Part shown: piece after piece, positions 46,492-56,399 of the stretch | Layout of the letters: every line of letters starts with the position of its first letter | Position numbering within the stretch: the first letter of the stretch is position 1 | Assembly: GCA_021234155.1 (NCBI GenBank) | Contig: JAJEKV010000015.1 | Span: 3,072,852-3,136,851 of the forward strand | Direction of reading: 5' to 3' | Source of the DNA: Isoetes taiwanensis | Lineage: Eukaryota; Streptophyta; Lycopodiopsida; Isoetales; Isoetaceae | DNA: 64,000 nucleotides | The notes under the pieces: model-generated | The model's input: the letters and a program-made list of their open reading frames with translations, nothing else | The model's database searches: none | Told to the model about the DNA's origin: nothing | Position numbers and translations under genes: made by a program

Positions 46492-47250
46492 CTAAATACT
46501 GGACAGTGTCTTCTTTTCAAGGGCCACTTTTCTTCTCAACTCGGCCAATACCTTAGGGGGTAGAGTCTCTTTATGTTTTGCATTCTTAGCCTTCCAATTC
46601 TTTCGGAAGTCCTTTGACCAAAATACAAACTTCTTTATGTCATCATTACTGCTGACCTTGTACTTGTCCAGCAATCCAATTTCAGATAATGCAACATCCC
46701 CCGATAGCCTTTGTAATTTGGTTCCTACAGCTGACTTCATTGTACGTACATCCTTCACATGGCTGTAGCACTCAACGAAGGACATCCTATCCTTAGTGAA
46801 AGCACTCTTCTTGTACAAGACTTCCTTCTTCAGGCACTGGTCTAAGACCCAAATGGTCTCAGTGTTGTCTAGCCGCTGAGTCTTTCTCATCTCTGTCACA
46901 TTCAAGTCAAAGATGCTTACATCAATAGGAGGGATCCTACCCATAGTATCTGGCAGCTTCTTTTGTGCATAAGCATCCCAGAATTCATTCCACTTGCGCC
47001 ATTACTGCCTCCTTACAAAAGACAATCTTATACGAGTCTCTTTTACCTGACTTGTTGGATGTGCTATCAGAAGAATCCCATTGTCATCACCACCTTTTTC
47101 TTCGATTTTCTTGCAGTCTTCTTCTTCTCCTGTATAATTGTCTCTGATAGAGTCCGTTCCAGCAGTTTGAATGCCTCAGACTTTGACTCGCCCTGTCTAG
47201 TGGATAATGGGCAGCCATATTCCACTTATTGTTGACGAACATGGCGCAGT
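46492..47250 (-). pseudogene. Unidentified basic exons of the same coding unit
   Basis: From about 47210 the minus strand reads ESKSEAFKLLERTLSETI then IQEKKKTARKSKKK. From about 46990 it reads KWNEFWDAYAQKKLPDTMGR, and the frame stays open to the stop at 46492 with many Lys/Arg (for example FRKNWKAKNAKHKETLPPK). A splice or frame change joins them. No known domain is recognised; the KWNEFWDAYAQKK start could be part of a DNA-binding or structural helix. Function unknown. Confidence 0.45.
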
Positions 47251-47299
47251 TGCTCACGTATAGACTACAATAGTACAGAAATGGGATCAGTATCTTAGA

Positions 47300-47645
47300 A
47301 TAGAAACATGCCTGGCGCGAATTGAGTTGATTTGAAAGCATGCCTGTTAACGCAATTCATGCCATGCATGCTTTTAAATCAACGCAATTCGCGTCAAGCG
47401 TGCTTTACACTGTGTAGAAAGTACGCCGGCGCAAATTGACTTGGTCAACACAGAAAGCATGTCTGGCGTAAATTGAATTGATTCGCATGCTTGTCAAGGC
47501 AATTCACGCCAGACATGCTTTTAAATCAATGCAATTAGCGCCAGGCGTGCTTTACGCTATGTAGAAAGCACCCCTGGCGCGAATTGAATTGATCAATACA
47601 AAAAGCACGCCTGGCGTGAATTGAATTGATTTAAAAGCACGGCTG
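47300..47645. repeat. Cluster of nine inverted/direct ~30-bp motifs around CACGCCTGGCGTG
   Basis: Cores lie at 47307, 47358, 47390, 47422, 47458, 47505, 47537, 47569 and 47606. Forward copies read AAAGCACGCCTGGCGTGAAT followed by TGAATTGATTT. Reverse copies read AAATCAATGCAATTCGCGCC followed by AGGCGTGCTTT. Adjacent forward and reverse copies can form hairpins. Most differences from the consensus are C-to-T or G-to-A at CpG positions. Confidence 0.85.
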
Positions 47646-47699
47646 AATATTAAAATGATAACATTTTATTGTAGTAAATTACCTTTTGTATAGAAACGT

Positions 47700-48686
47700 C
47701 ATCTCCATTTTGTTTAAAGTTGCACTAATCTCAACATATCTGCAGGTGAAGTATTGGCATCCAAAAGTTGACATCTTCTATACGCATAGTAATTGTAGAA
47801 CATTGTTTGGCCTGTTTGTTTTGCCTGGCTGATGAGGGCCTTTTGTGCCTCAACTGAATGCTGCCCTTCGATGATGACGAATTTAATCTTATCATTTCCT
47901 AATAACTCACACAGTAGGCGTATTCATGATCGAATCCCAAGGTAACACATCTGTTGGCATAGGCATTTGGCCTGGATTACTAATCATACTCTGAACAATC
48001 TCCATAGCATGTGCTGGATCATATCTTCTGCTAATGTAAATGGAGCTTGGTGAACGGATGAGGTGCTTCACATGGAGCTGAAAAGTTATCTTAAGACCAC
48101 ATGGATAATGGTCAGAGTACTTATTGAGCTCCAGCTGCTCCACCCTGCCCTGTTCATTCTCAAACCTGGAAGCCTTTATGCCCTCGACAGCCGCAGGATG
48201 AACATTCTTCTTTAGATTCAGGACCCTCCGAGAAGCTTTCAAGTCAGCTAGTTCTCTAGCTTGCTGCATGTAGTGACTTGGTGTCGGTTTATTGAACATG
48301 CCTCTATACACAGCTGTAACCCCGTGGCATATAGAGCCAAGAGCAATTTGCAATTTGCAGTTGGTGTCGTCATCTTCCTCACAAGAGATTACGATCCCTT
48401 GTTTGGTCATCTTGTCTGTTTCCTTTTTCCTGGAGAAGTGTGTCAAGTCGAGCTTGCCATTTGTCTTGGCGAGGTCAACGAACCACTCGACACCCTCATC
48501 CATTTCCTCTTCAGGGCATAGAGGGTCAGTGGTTGCTATAAGAATAGGCCCTTCATCATATAAGATGAGATTATATGGTATTACATCTGGGTCATCTACC
48601 CTTGGCTTCTTACCAGGAATAGATCCCGAATTATTAGGGTTCTTCTTCCTCTTTGGCGCTGCAAAAGAAGATAAACATGATTTAGA
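47700..48686 (-). pseudogene. ParB/sulfiredoxin-like (GQHS motif) domain protein, frameshifted
   Basis: After the acceptor CTTCTTTTGCAG the minus strand is open from 48686 to 47907: a basic start (KRKKNPNNSG), then acidic linkers, then SPSSIYISRRYDPAHAMEIV and PMPTDVLPWDS. After a one-base shift near 47920 it continues LLGNDKIKFVIIEGQHSVEA then QKALISQAKQTG and YAYRRCQLLDANTSPADMLR to a stop near 47703. The order (short strand I-x-I-s-r-r, helix, proline-rich strand with V-x-p-D, then i-x-f-vIeGQHs-x-eAqkAL) is that of the ParB/Srx fold with a DGQHR-like motif. In other proteins that fold binds or cleaves DNA or hydrolyses nucleotides. The call is by motif only and the molecular role here is unknown. 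It is the 5' half of the coding unit ending at 44402. Confidence 0.5.
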
Positions 48687-48699
48687 AAACTTTTTTGAA

Positions 48700-48885
48700 C
48701 ATGAGATCACGCTTGGCGTGAATTTAAAGCTAAACTAATATAATTCACGCTTGGCGTGTTTCTAGCTCCTATTATATACCCCTTTTCCATCCATAACAAG
48801 ACACTTCATCCTTTACACTACATATTCTTATTGAAGATTGCTATCCCTAATTGTCAAACTTGCAGTTCACGTTGGGCATGTACCC
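48700..48885. repeat. Three further CACGC(T)TGGCGTG motifs
   Basis: Motifs lie at 48708-48720, 48746-48758 and 48868-48880 (the last changed to CACGTTGGGCATG). They lie in the probable first intron of the minus-strand unit. Confidence 0.75.
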
Positions 48886-49369
48886 CTCTGTTTAAAACTA
48901 CTAAGAACTATATTCTAAAAAATAGGGCAAAATTATATTCTAAAAACAAAGAATTAGAGCATTAATAGAAGCTAATATACCTTCTATGTTGCAAGGAAAG
49001 AATTCAAATTCATGCAAAGCATAAAACTCTCTATACAGTCTGTATTTTGTGGCGAAAAGGTAGATTAAATACCTTGAATAAGGGTTTGATCAACGTCCTC
49101 TAAAACTTAAGAAGAGCTGGGTTTTGAGTTTCCTCGGCCACCACTCCCTTGGCCCCGTCCACCTCGACCACCTTTCGTTTTAGAAGACATCTCCGAATCG
49201 CATAGTAACAGAGTCGAAAGGTCGCTTGGATAAGCGCTCGAGCTACTCGAAGAAAAAGAGCAGTCAAGAAATAGCTTTCCACCTACATGAAAAATTGAAT
49301 TTCAAAAGAACCCAATATGCAGTTTCGAAATATTCTTGACACAAAAAATAATGACTAATTTAAGATTCA

Positions 49370-49404
<35 letters not shown>

Positions 49405-49440
49405 GTCCGCCGACTTTTTTCATTGAGTCATTAGGGCGGA
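48841..49440 (-). repeat. 5' end of the minus-strand unit, copy 1 of a ~600-bp duplication, with poly-A run
   Basis: About 600 bp here match 54630-55240 (for example TTAGAGCATTAATAGAAGCT, GATTAAATACCTTGAATAAG, CAATATGCAGTTTCGAAATA). On the minus strand it contains a short Gly/Arg-rich frame beginning MSSKTKGGRGGRGQGSGGRG near 49188, which stops at PSSS. A 31-bp A run lies at 49373-49403. It appears to be the first exon and promoter end of the repeat-borne gene. Confidence 0.8.
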
Positions 49441-49449
49441 TTTGGGGTC

Positions 49450-50300
49450 TGAAAATGGCCCTTATCTTGGATGCCAGAATTCCACGTCATGTTTCTCGCG
49501 ACCAATGATGTTTGCGCATTTTTTTCCAAAGTCAGTATTAGTTGGCAAGTAGAAAGAGGAGCAGGCTTACTTGGCATCCACATGGCTTAAATTTCATAGG
49601 ACATGTTTGTGCATTCATTGCAACCACATTAATGGCCCGCATTTTTAAAAATCGTATCGCGGACCAAAATAATGGCTACTTTTCCGCCATCGTGCACATG
49701 CCCACATGCACCAACCACCTTTTCAAATTTTGGCACCAAGATTTCCATTGTTCACATTAAGCGCCCTTCGTGCATCCCTCTCGCCAGCTCTTCATTTGGA
49801 ATCAAGTCTTCAATAGTGTCCGTTTTTTTTGGGCGAGCATAGAGTTAAGCAACAACGGCGAGGCGATGTCTTGGACAAGCAAACGACGTTACATGCCATG
49901 TTTTACTACCCAAATTTTCATTCGAAGTTTTCCTACTTTTCACTCTTCCCATTCATCGTATTGCTCCCACGCCATTCATTCTTACAATTCAACGACCGTC
50001 AGTATCTCTAATTGCATCCATCATTGCTCCTAGTACTCCTACATTGCTTCTGCAGTTCATCACTTACAAAACAATAAAGGCATGATTGGAAGGATATCTA
50101 TCCATAGGCTTGTGGGTGAGAATGCTATCCTTAATGAAGGATGACTATGGAGTTACATCAGGGGGCGACATTCATACACAATGAATAGGTAGAACTATAG
50201 GTTCAAAATAAATGCTATGGATAGTATATTGCAAAAAAAAAAAGGGAGGGGGGGAAGGGGTTTGAAGAGGAGGATATTTGCAAATTTGCACCCTCAATAA
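49450..50300. other. Unassigned DNA with a poly-A/G patch
   Basis: No coding signature is recognised. A purine patch (A run followed by GGGAGGGGGGGAAGGGG) lies at 50231-50260. Confidence 0.35.
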
Positions 50301-50305
50301 TACAT

Positions 50306-50373
50306 GGATCACACCATGCGAAAATGCATATGCACTTTGTAAATGTGTAGTGAGATTTGGCGTCATGTGATCC
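50306..50373. repeat. 68-bp inverted-repeat unit GGATCACACCA...TGTGATCC
   Basis: The left arm GGATCACACCATGCGAAAAT and right arm GATTTGGCGTCATGTGATCC are imperfect inverted copies. This is the first of five complete or near-complete units between here and 54180, with one more partial arm at about 53540. Confidence 0.8.
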
Positions 50374-51056
50374 TTGCTTCTTTTCTTCCCTCTTCTTGAT
50401 TTATATTCACTCACTTTGAATCAAATATTTTTCTTTGGGCTATATTTATCAGATGTCGGGGATTTGGGACTAGGGAAAAACATTACTGGCATCGTTGACA
50501 TAAGAGACATGCTTTTCCAAGATATACATTCAGGGCAATGGACATCTAGTTTTACGTTGTAAAATTGTGGGAGCCGAGCTTGAAAGTAGAGTCCCATGAC
50601 CTCGTTTAGTTTAATTGTGCAAGCCTTTATGAGAATGGTGTCCTTGCAATGAAGAAATGTTTGATAAGACGTGCATCCAGGGTTGTTGAAAAAATGAGTT
50701 ACAAAATATTTGCTCCATTAGAGGTGTTTACTAATGCCACGACACAAAAGCTCCAAAGACATATTGTATAAAATGTCGCTTTCATGAGCCTTTGGATCAG
50801 TTAACTCAAAGTGTCACATATGGAAACATTGTTATGTTTGATAAAATAACATAAAAATCTTATTTAATAAAGCTTTGGTTGTTGGTAAAGTGTTGGCTTA
50901 TTGATTATGTGTTTGTATTTTGCTTTGGGACCCTCTTTGAAAAAGTTAAGTTCATAAAATATAATATAACTTGGAATGATACATATTTTATATGCAAATG
51001 GGAGACTATTGATGAGGGACTTGGTGTTATTATCTATTGACAACAAACAAGAAAGT

Positions 51057-53345
51057 GGATCACACCATCAGGGTTTCCCTTAAGGGGCGAATATTCGCTA
51101 ATATGCTATATTTAACGGTTTAAGGAAAAATGGATACGAACCTTGAGTAGGTTCAATATTAAATCCATATTTTTATTTTCGCCCATGTTTCGACGGCATG
51201 TGCTCCCGCCCAGCTCGAGATCGCCTTAAAGACGATGGCGGGATTTCGATTATTCGCCTGGATCTTGATAAAAGATCTCCATAGTCAAGGTTGATTCGCC
51301 TCTTGCCTGGTTTTTATTTTGGGCAATTTTTCTTTTAGTGGGCTTCTCTTCCCGCTGTAGCTCAAAATCTTTGTGGCATTTGTCTTTCTTTGGGGCACAA
51401 GATCTAGTTTTATGCTACAGGCTTTCGGATGAGAAAAATGCTTAAAGAAAACTTGTTTTGCAGGTTTAAATCTACTGAAGCAGATGTTTCAAAGACAGAC
51501 ATGGATTCGGTTTCTACTTTTGCAGTTTCTGAGGTATTCATCAAAATGTTCATTTTTTATAAGCAGAGTTTATATCTTTCTTTGATCTTGGGCCATCTTT
51601 TCGACACTCTTGATATAGGCCATTTGGATCGAAGGAAAGGGTAGCAGCTAGGGTTTCGGCGAAGATGCAACACTTGCCCTCCTTTTCCTCCAACGTTTTT
51701 CTGACATTTTTTATGGAGTCGGACATGGTATATCTTCCCTGTATTATGATTGAGTTATTATAGAAAAGAAAGTCCTGTGAGAATTTTTCCAGCAAACGAC
51801 TTGTGTTGAAGGTGTGTAACTAAACCTATTCTTATCATTTTGATTTCATGTCTTGAAATTTGTTTTTTAAATGCCAAACATCTTATATTTACTTAGCATA
51901 GATGGTCTTATATTTGCTCATTGTACTTGTTTTGCCATTTATTCACTTTTTAGCTGCATTATGATATATAGCAGGTTTTCAAAGTTTGTGCTGCATATAT
52001 ATGCTAATACATCATGAATTTATGCAGATAATTTAAAGCCAACTAGAAATTCAGCTGTATTGTGATTCTTGTGAATACGTAAGTGTCTCTACGGGGTTTC
52101 CCTTACCGAGGTCTCTCGTGATATGTGTGTATGTACGTTTTTCGTCTTATGAAGTCATTAAGTACCACGGTTCATGCACAATTTTCTATACTAATGCGGG
52201 GATTTTTTCTCGAGATTGTAAATTATAACAGATTTTTCTAATCTTTCCTCAAGGAGGAAGGTGCATTTTATCTTTTCTATTCTATATTTTAAACATTCGT
52301 GTGGATGTTTTTCCCATTTTTACCCGATCAATCTTCTCTTCCATCTTCGAAGTATTATTGATATCTATCTGATACCTATATTGAGATTACCATCGAGGTT
52401 TATTATGCCTAAAAGAAGCTGCGGTGCAATAATATTGCACTAATGCAAAATGGGGGTAACTTGAGACAGGAGTTAGTTTTCTTGAGAACCTATTCACTTT
52501 GGATAATTAATTTGAAATTACGGAACTGATTTTTCATCAGAGAAAGTCTTATATGTTATAATTTTTTGCTTTAGTAGTTACAAGATTCTATGCATTGCAG
52601 TACATTTCTAATGGCTTTGTATTATTTATTTAGCAGAAACCATGTGTGAGAAAGTATGGAGAGCTTTACAATGTCAATCGGCAGGATTGCGTATGCCCAA
52701 AGATATTCCGCTCCTGCAGGACAAGTCTATTTGCAGGACAAGTCTATGTTAGAAGATGATGAAAGGGAGGTGCTTAATGATTATTAAGACAGATCTGTTC
52801 GGGTTTGCATTCGGAGATAGGATTCAAAGAAATAGAGGCGGGGTTCATTGCCCAGACAATGTGTTGGTGTCTGTATAGACCCAGATATTAATGGAAGTTT
52901 ACTGGTGTGACTTTGTTTCATATCTCTTACTCCAAATCTTATTAAGTTGTTTTTACTTGCATTTGGTGATTTATGTAGTTAGAATTGAACTTAGCAGAAT
53001 GTGTCCAATAACTTTAAATCTATATATTAGTGTTTTGTGATAATATTTTCAAAGTTTTGCATCTATTAAACTTGTAGAATAGTCAAACTTGTTGATGGAA
53101 TCTTACTTTTCTTTCCTTTCTGTATATACTACAATGTCCCGAAACAAAAATTAGCCTTAGGTACTACATTCGAAATTGTGTAAAGGAAAAAATTCGCCAC
53201 CTTAACTAACTTCTAAATTATGAAACTCGCCAAGGGTTCTAAACTTACCGAGTTAAAAACAATTCTTAAGGGAAACCCTGCACACCATGCGAATTTAGTA
53301 TATTCCAACCTTTTAGCTTATACAAAATTCGCTTGGTGTGATCTT
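51057..53345. repeat. Inverted-repeat unit split by the hAT insertion
   Basis: The left arm GGATCACACCAT (51057-51068) is separated from its remainder (CACACCATGCGAATTTAGTA at 53281, right arm AAATTCGCTTGGTGTGATC ending about 53342) by the element at 51069-53280. Joining the halves through the duplicated CACACCAT restores a unit like the others. Confidence 0.85.
51069..53280. mobile_element. hAT-type DNA transposon, 2.2 kb, probably non-autonomous
   Basis: The termini are perfect inverted repeats of 16 bp: CAGGGTTTCCCTTAAG at 51069-51084 and its reverse complement at 53265-53280. The flanks are an exact 8-bp direct repeat, CACACCAT (51061-51068 and 53281-53288). An 8-bp target duplication with CAGGG termini is characteristic of hAT elements. 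No hAT dimerisation domain or transposase catalytic block is recognised inside. Short coding-like pieces occur (51460-51530, and 52680-52790 with AYAQRYSAPAGQVYLQDKSM) and may be captured host exons. Intact termini and target duplication suggest a fairly recent insertion. Confidence 0.85.
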
Positions 53346-53434
53346 TTTGGAAAAACATGACTTCCTATAGTAAAATTACTTTGATTATCTTTTAATAAAA
53401 GAAATATATATGTGTCTTATTTGAAGTTAAGTAT

Positions 53435-54180
53435 GGATATGTGACGTGCTCATTTATTGATAAAGTGTTTGCTTTTTGAAAAGGGCTAATAACTTTATGT
53501 ACTACTAGAGTTGGTAAAGTATTTTAGATGCAAATAGGATGCTTGATGTGATCCTTCTTAAAAAAAGATATGCTCTTTGAAAAGGACTAATAACTTTATG
53601 CACTTGGGGTGGTAAAGCATTAAATGAGAAGGGGTATTTTGTGTTTAATTTTAATTTGACAACAAATAAGAAAGTGGGATCACACGATCTGCGAATTTAG
53701 TGTGTTCCATTTTTTGTTGCATATGTACTATTAAGCTTGGTGTGATCCTTCTTGAAAAATAATATGCTCTTTGAAAAGGGATAATGACTTATGTACTTAA
53801 GAGTGGTAAAAAGCATTTTAGATACAAATAGGAATGAGTACTTGTGTTTAATTTTAATTTGACAACAAATAAGAAAAGTGGATCACACCATCGAATTTAG
53901 TGTGTCCTTTTTTTGCATATGTATTATTAAGCTTGGTGTGATCCATCTTGAAAAAAAAAATAGCTTTCAAGGAAAAGGAAAAGAAAGAAATATCTTATTT
54001 AAAGTGTAAAGTGTTAGTATATAAAGTGTTGGTTTATTAAAATACTATTTGTTTACGCTTAAGTTGTAAGTTGAATATTTGTGTTTCTATTTACTTTTTA
54101 CAAAAGGATCACACCGGCCGAATTTCTTATATGCAATTACTTACAAGCATGAAGATTTCGCATCATATGATCCTCTTTAA
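53435..54180. repeat. ~190-bp tandem repeats carrying three more inverted-repeat units
   Basis: Inverted units lie at about 53688-53746, 53880-53942 and 54108-54173, plus a partial right arm near 53540. Spacers share ATGCTCTTTGAAAAGG, GTGGTAAAGCATTT and TTTAATTTGACAACAAATAA, giving a period of about 190 bp. Related spacer sequence also lies at 50870-51060. Confidence 0.8.
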
Positions 54181-54629
54181 ACAAGGATGGCTTTGACCTT
54201 CAATGTTCATAAATTTTATGAATGTTTGCATATAAGAATGTCACATATCATATTTTCTTAAAAATGGTCATCAAATGGATAACTAGTCAAAGAGTTCTTC
54301 TACTACTTAAAAGGCTTTCAAGACTCATTTTGCTATAATTTAAATAGCAATAGAGTTTTAAAGGAATCTATTGTTAAAGGTAGTCAAAGACTTCTTGTAT
54401 TAGCGTTATCTAAACACAAACACCATAACCTTTGTACTTCAAGAATGTATAAACCCTTTACATTGCAAAGTATAATGTCATTTATTAGCATCTTCACGGA
54501 CATTTCCCTTCCTTATCGGAGCTGACTCATCTCAAGGGCGTATTCGATTTGAATGCCTTCATCCTCTCTCAATCTCTCACAATATCCTAGGAGGCGGAGT
54601 TACCGTCACCACAAAATCGGACTAAAATC
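54181..54629. other. AT-rich spacer, nothing recognised
   Basis: No gene or repeat array is evident before the duplicated block at 54630. Confidence 0.4.
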
Positions 54630-55240
54630 CCTAATTTTCAAACTTGCGCGTGCACGTTGGAAATCGAAAAGTCCATTCTCCTACAAAACTACATTAAGAA
54701 CTATATTCTAAAAAAAATAGGGCAAAATTATATTGGGATAAAACAAAGAATTAGAGCATTAATAGAAGCTAATATACCTTCTATGTTGCAAGGAAAAAAT
54801 TCAAATTCATGAAAAGCATAAAACTCTCTATATAGTAAATATATTTTGTGTGGCGAAAAGGTAGATTAAATACCTTGAATAAGGGTTTGATCAACCTCCT
54901 CAAAAACTTAAGAAGAGCTTGGGTTTAAATGAAAATTTCCTAAAATTGGCCACCACTCCCTTGGTATCGACCGGCATCCACCTCGACCACCTTGAGTTTT
55001 AGAAGACATCTCTATAATGCAAGTGGCTTTTTAGAAGGTACATGTTGGATAAGCTGTCGAGCTACTCAAGAAAAAAAATACATAACAAGAAATAGCTTTC
55101 CACCTACATGAAAAATTGAATTTCAAAAGAACCCAATATGCAGTTTCGAAATATTCTTGACACAAAAAATAATAACGACGAAGATTCACTTTAAAAAAGG
55201 CCATTTTGAGACTTTTTTTTCATTGAGTTTTTAAAAACCA
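54630..55240 (-). repeat. Copy 2 of the ~600-bp duplicated unit end
   Basis: A diverged copy of 48841-49440 in the same orientation, with scattered indels. The Gly/Arg-rich start is changed (MSSKTQGGRGG then an altered middle) but ends in the same PSSS-stop. The poly-A run is reduced to AAAAAA. No ParB-like or HAD-like exons accompany this copy. Confidence 0.85.
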
Positions 55241-55349
55241 ACTACCGAGTTCTTTCATTGATTATTCTATCCCTCCTAAACGTAGTTAACCTAATCTTTC
55301 TTCTAATTCAAATTTTTCTCGACTGCTTGTGTTTCTCGAGCGCCTGTAA

Positions 55350-55735
55350 TTTCGAAAACTCGATTCGGCTTTCTCAAGAATGGCTACAGAAGTTTGGTAT
55401 GCATCTCATTCCTATAACTTATACAACAATTTCCAATAGTAGGCGTCTGGATAGGCAATTGTCTGCAGTGTCAAAGACGAATGTTTTATGTTAACTACAA
55501 ATCAGAAAAGGAAAGTAGGATTATGCAAGAACGACTCCATCGATCCGACTGCAAATTATCATGGAATTCAGCTCGGGGATAAGTATATCCAAGTTACAGT
55601 AATTAACGCTATGGATGAAACTTTAGCTCGCAGACACCCCGGTGGGGATACAGTTGGTGAAAGTGTTAGAACTTTTGTTGCATGGCCAAACCGATTAAAA
55701 AGGGTATATAACATGTATTATATTAAAGAAAGATA
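55350..55735 (+). pseudogene. CACTA/En-Spm-type coding fragment (VAWP motif)
   Basis: The frame 55488-55736 reads YHGIQLGDKYIQVTVINAMD then ETLARRHPGGDTVGESVRTF and VAWPNRLKRV. This resembles the conserved C-terminal block of plant En/Spm-type element proteins (vhV-x-x-v-x-d-x-x-x-L-x-x-P-x-g-x-x-tvgdAvG-x-x-VaWP). A preceding piece (LSQEWLQKFGMHLI, from about 55370) is in another frame. It is a short decayed piece; the assignment rests on the VAWP block. Confidence 0.45.
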
Positions 55736-55772
55736 GAAGTAGATAAATTTTGTTGTATTGATTGACAAAATT

Positions 55773-55932
55773 TTACAATTATAATCTGGATAAACTAGAC
55801 ATACAAATCCCAGACTGTTTAGAGCCCGTTCTATTGAGTAGCCAGGCTATAATTTTACAATTATAATCTAGATAAACCAGGCATACAAAATCCCAGACTG
55901 TTTCAGGCCCGGTCTACTGAGTAGCCGGGCTG
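55773..55932. repeat. 81-bp tandem duplication
   Basis: TTTTACAATTATAATCTGGATAAAC...ATCCCAGACTGTTT...GAGTAGCCAGGCT at 55773-55850 is repeated at 55854-55932 with about nine differences. Confidence 0.9.
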
Positions 55933-56377
55933 TCGATGCTCCCATTTCCATTCCAGGGCATAGTGAATTCTTCAGGTAAGACCCCAGCAAAAGTTCCAGG
56001 CTCAGCTCCACCTCCCCCTCCGGCTCCACCTCCACCTCCGGTTCATGTTGAGGCAAGCGGGCATAGAAGCTCGCTATTAAGAAATGAAGCTCCTGGTTTT
56101 GAATTTCAAGCTGGCGGTTGCGAGATTCGCTTTCGATCAGTGCGTGAACATCATTATCAAAGTGATCAGCCAATACGGCCAGCCTCCTTGTTATGTCAAG
56201 GGCCTCAGAGCCCAGATTTAAAACGGCCCTACGCTCTGCGTTCATCGTCATCACGTGTTCCAAGTATTGAACGGGATGCAATATATGTGCAACTAGAGCT
56301 TGGAGGCGCAACTGGAGCGGAGCTGTGAATTTGCTTCGCCATATGGACGAACCCCGCAATTGCATCATGTTTACCAA
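55868..56377 (-). other. Unidentified ORF with coiled-coil and acidic repeat
   Basis: A 169-codon minus-strand frame includes an amphipathic stretch (LGSEALDITRRLAVLADHFD) and an acidic EPEVEVEPEGEVELSLE run encoded by a CCACCTC-type microsatellite at 56008-56045. Its last codons run into the 81-bp duplication, so the 3' end is not native. It could be a small gene or retroelement Gag-like piece. I do not recognise it. Confidence 0.3.
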
Positions 56378-56399
56378 CTAGGTGATTTATATAGCTTGG

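Noticed and set aside
47300-47645. CRISPR-like array
   Set aside because: The repeats alternate in orientation, spacers are irregular and not unique-length, and the context is eukaryotic. It is a motif cluster, not a CRISPR.
49100-49282. 60-codon minus-strand frame near the duplicated end
   Set aside because: It overlaps the Gly/Arg-rich start in another frame, is not kept in the second copy, and has no recognisable features.
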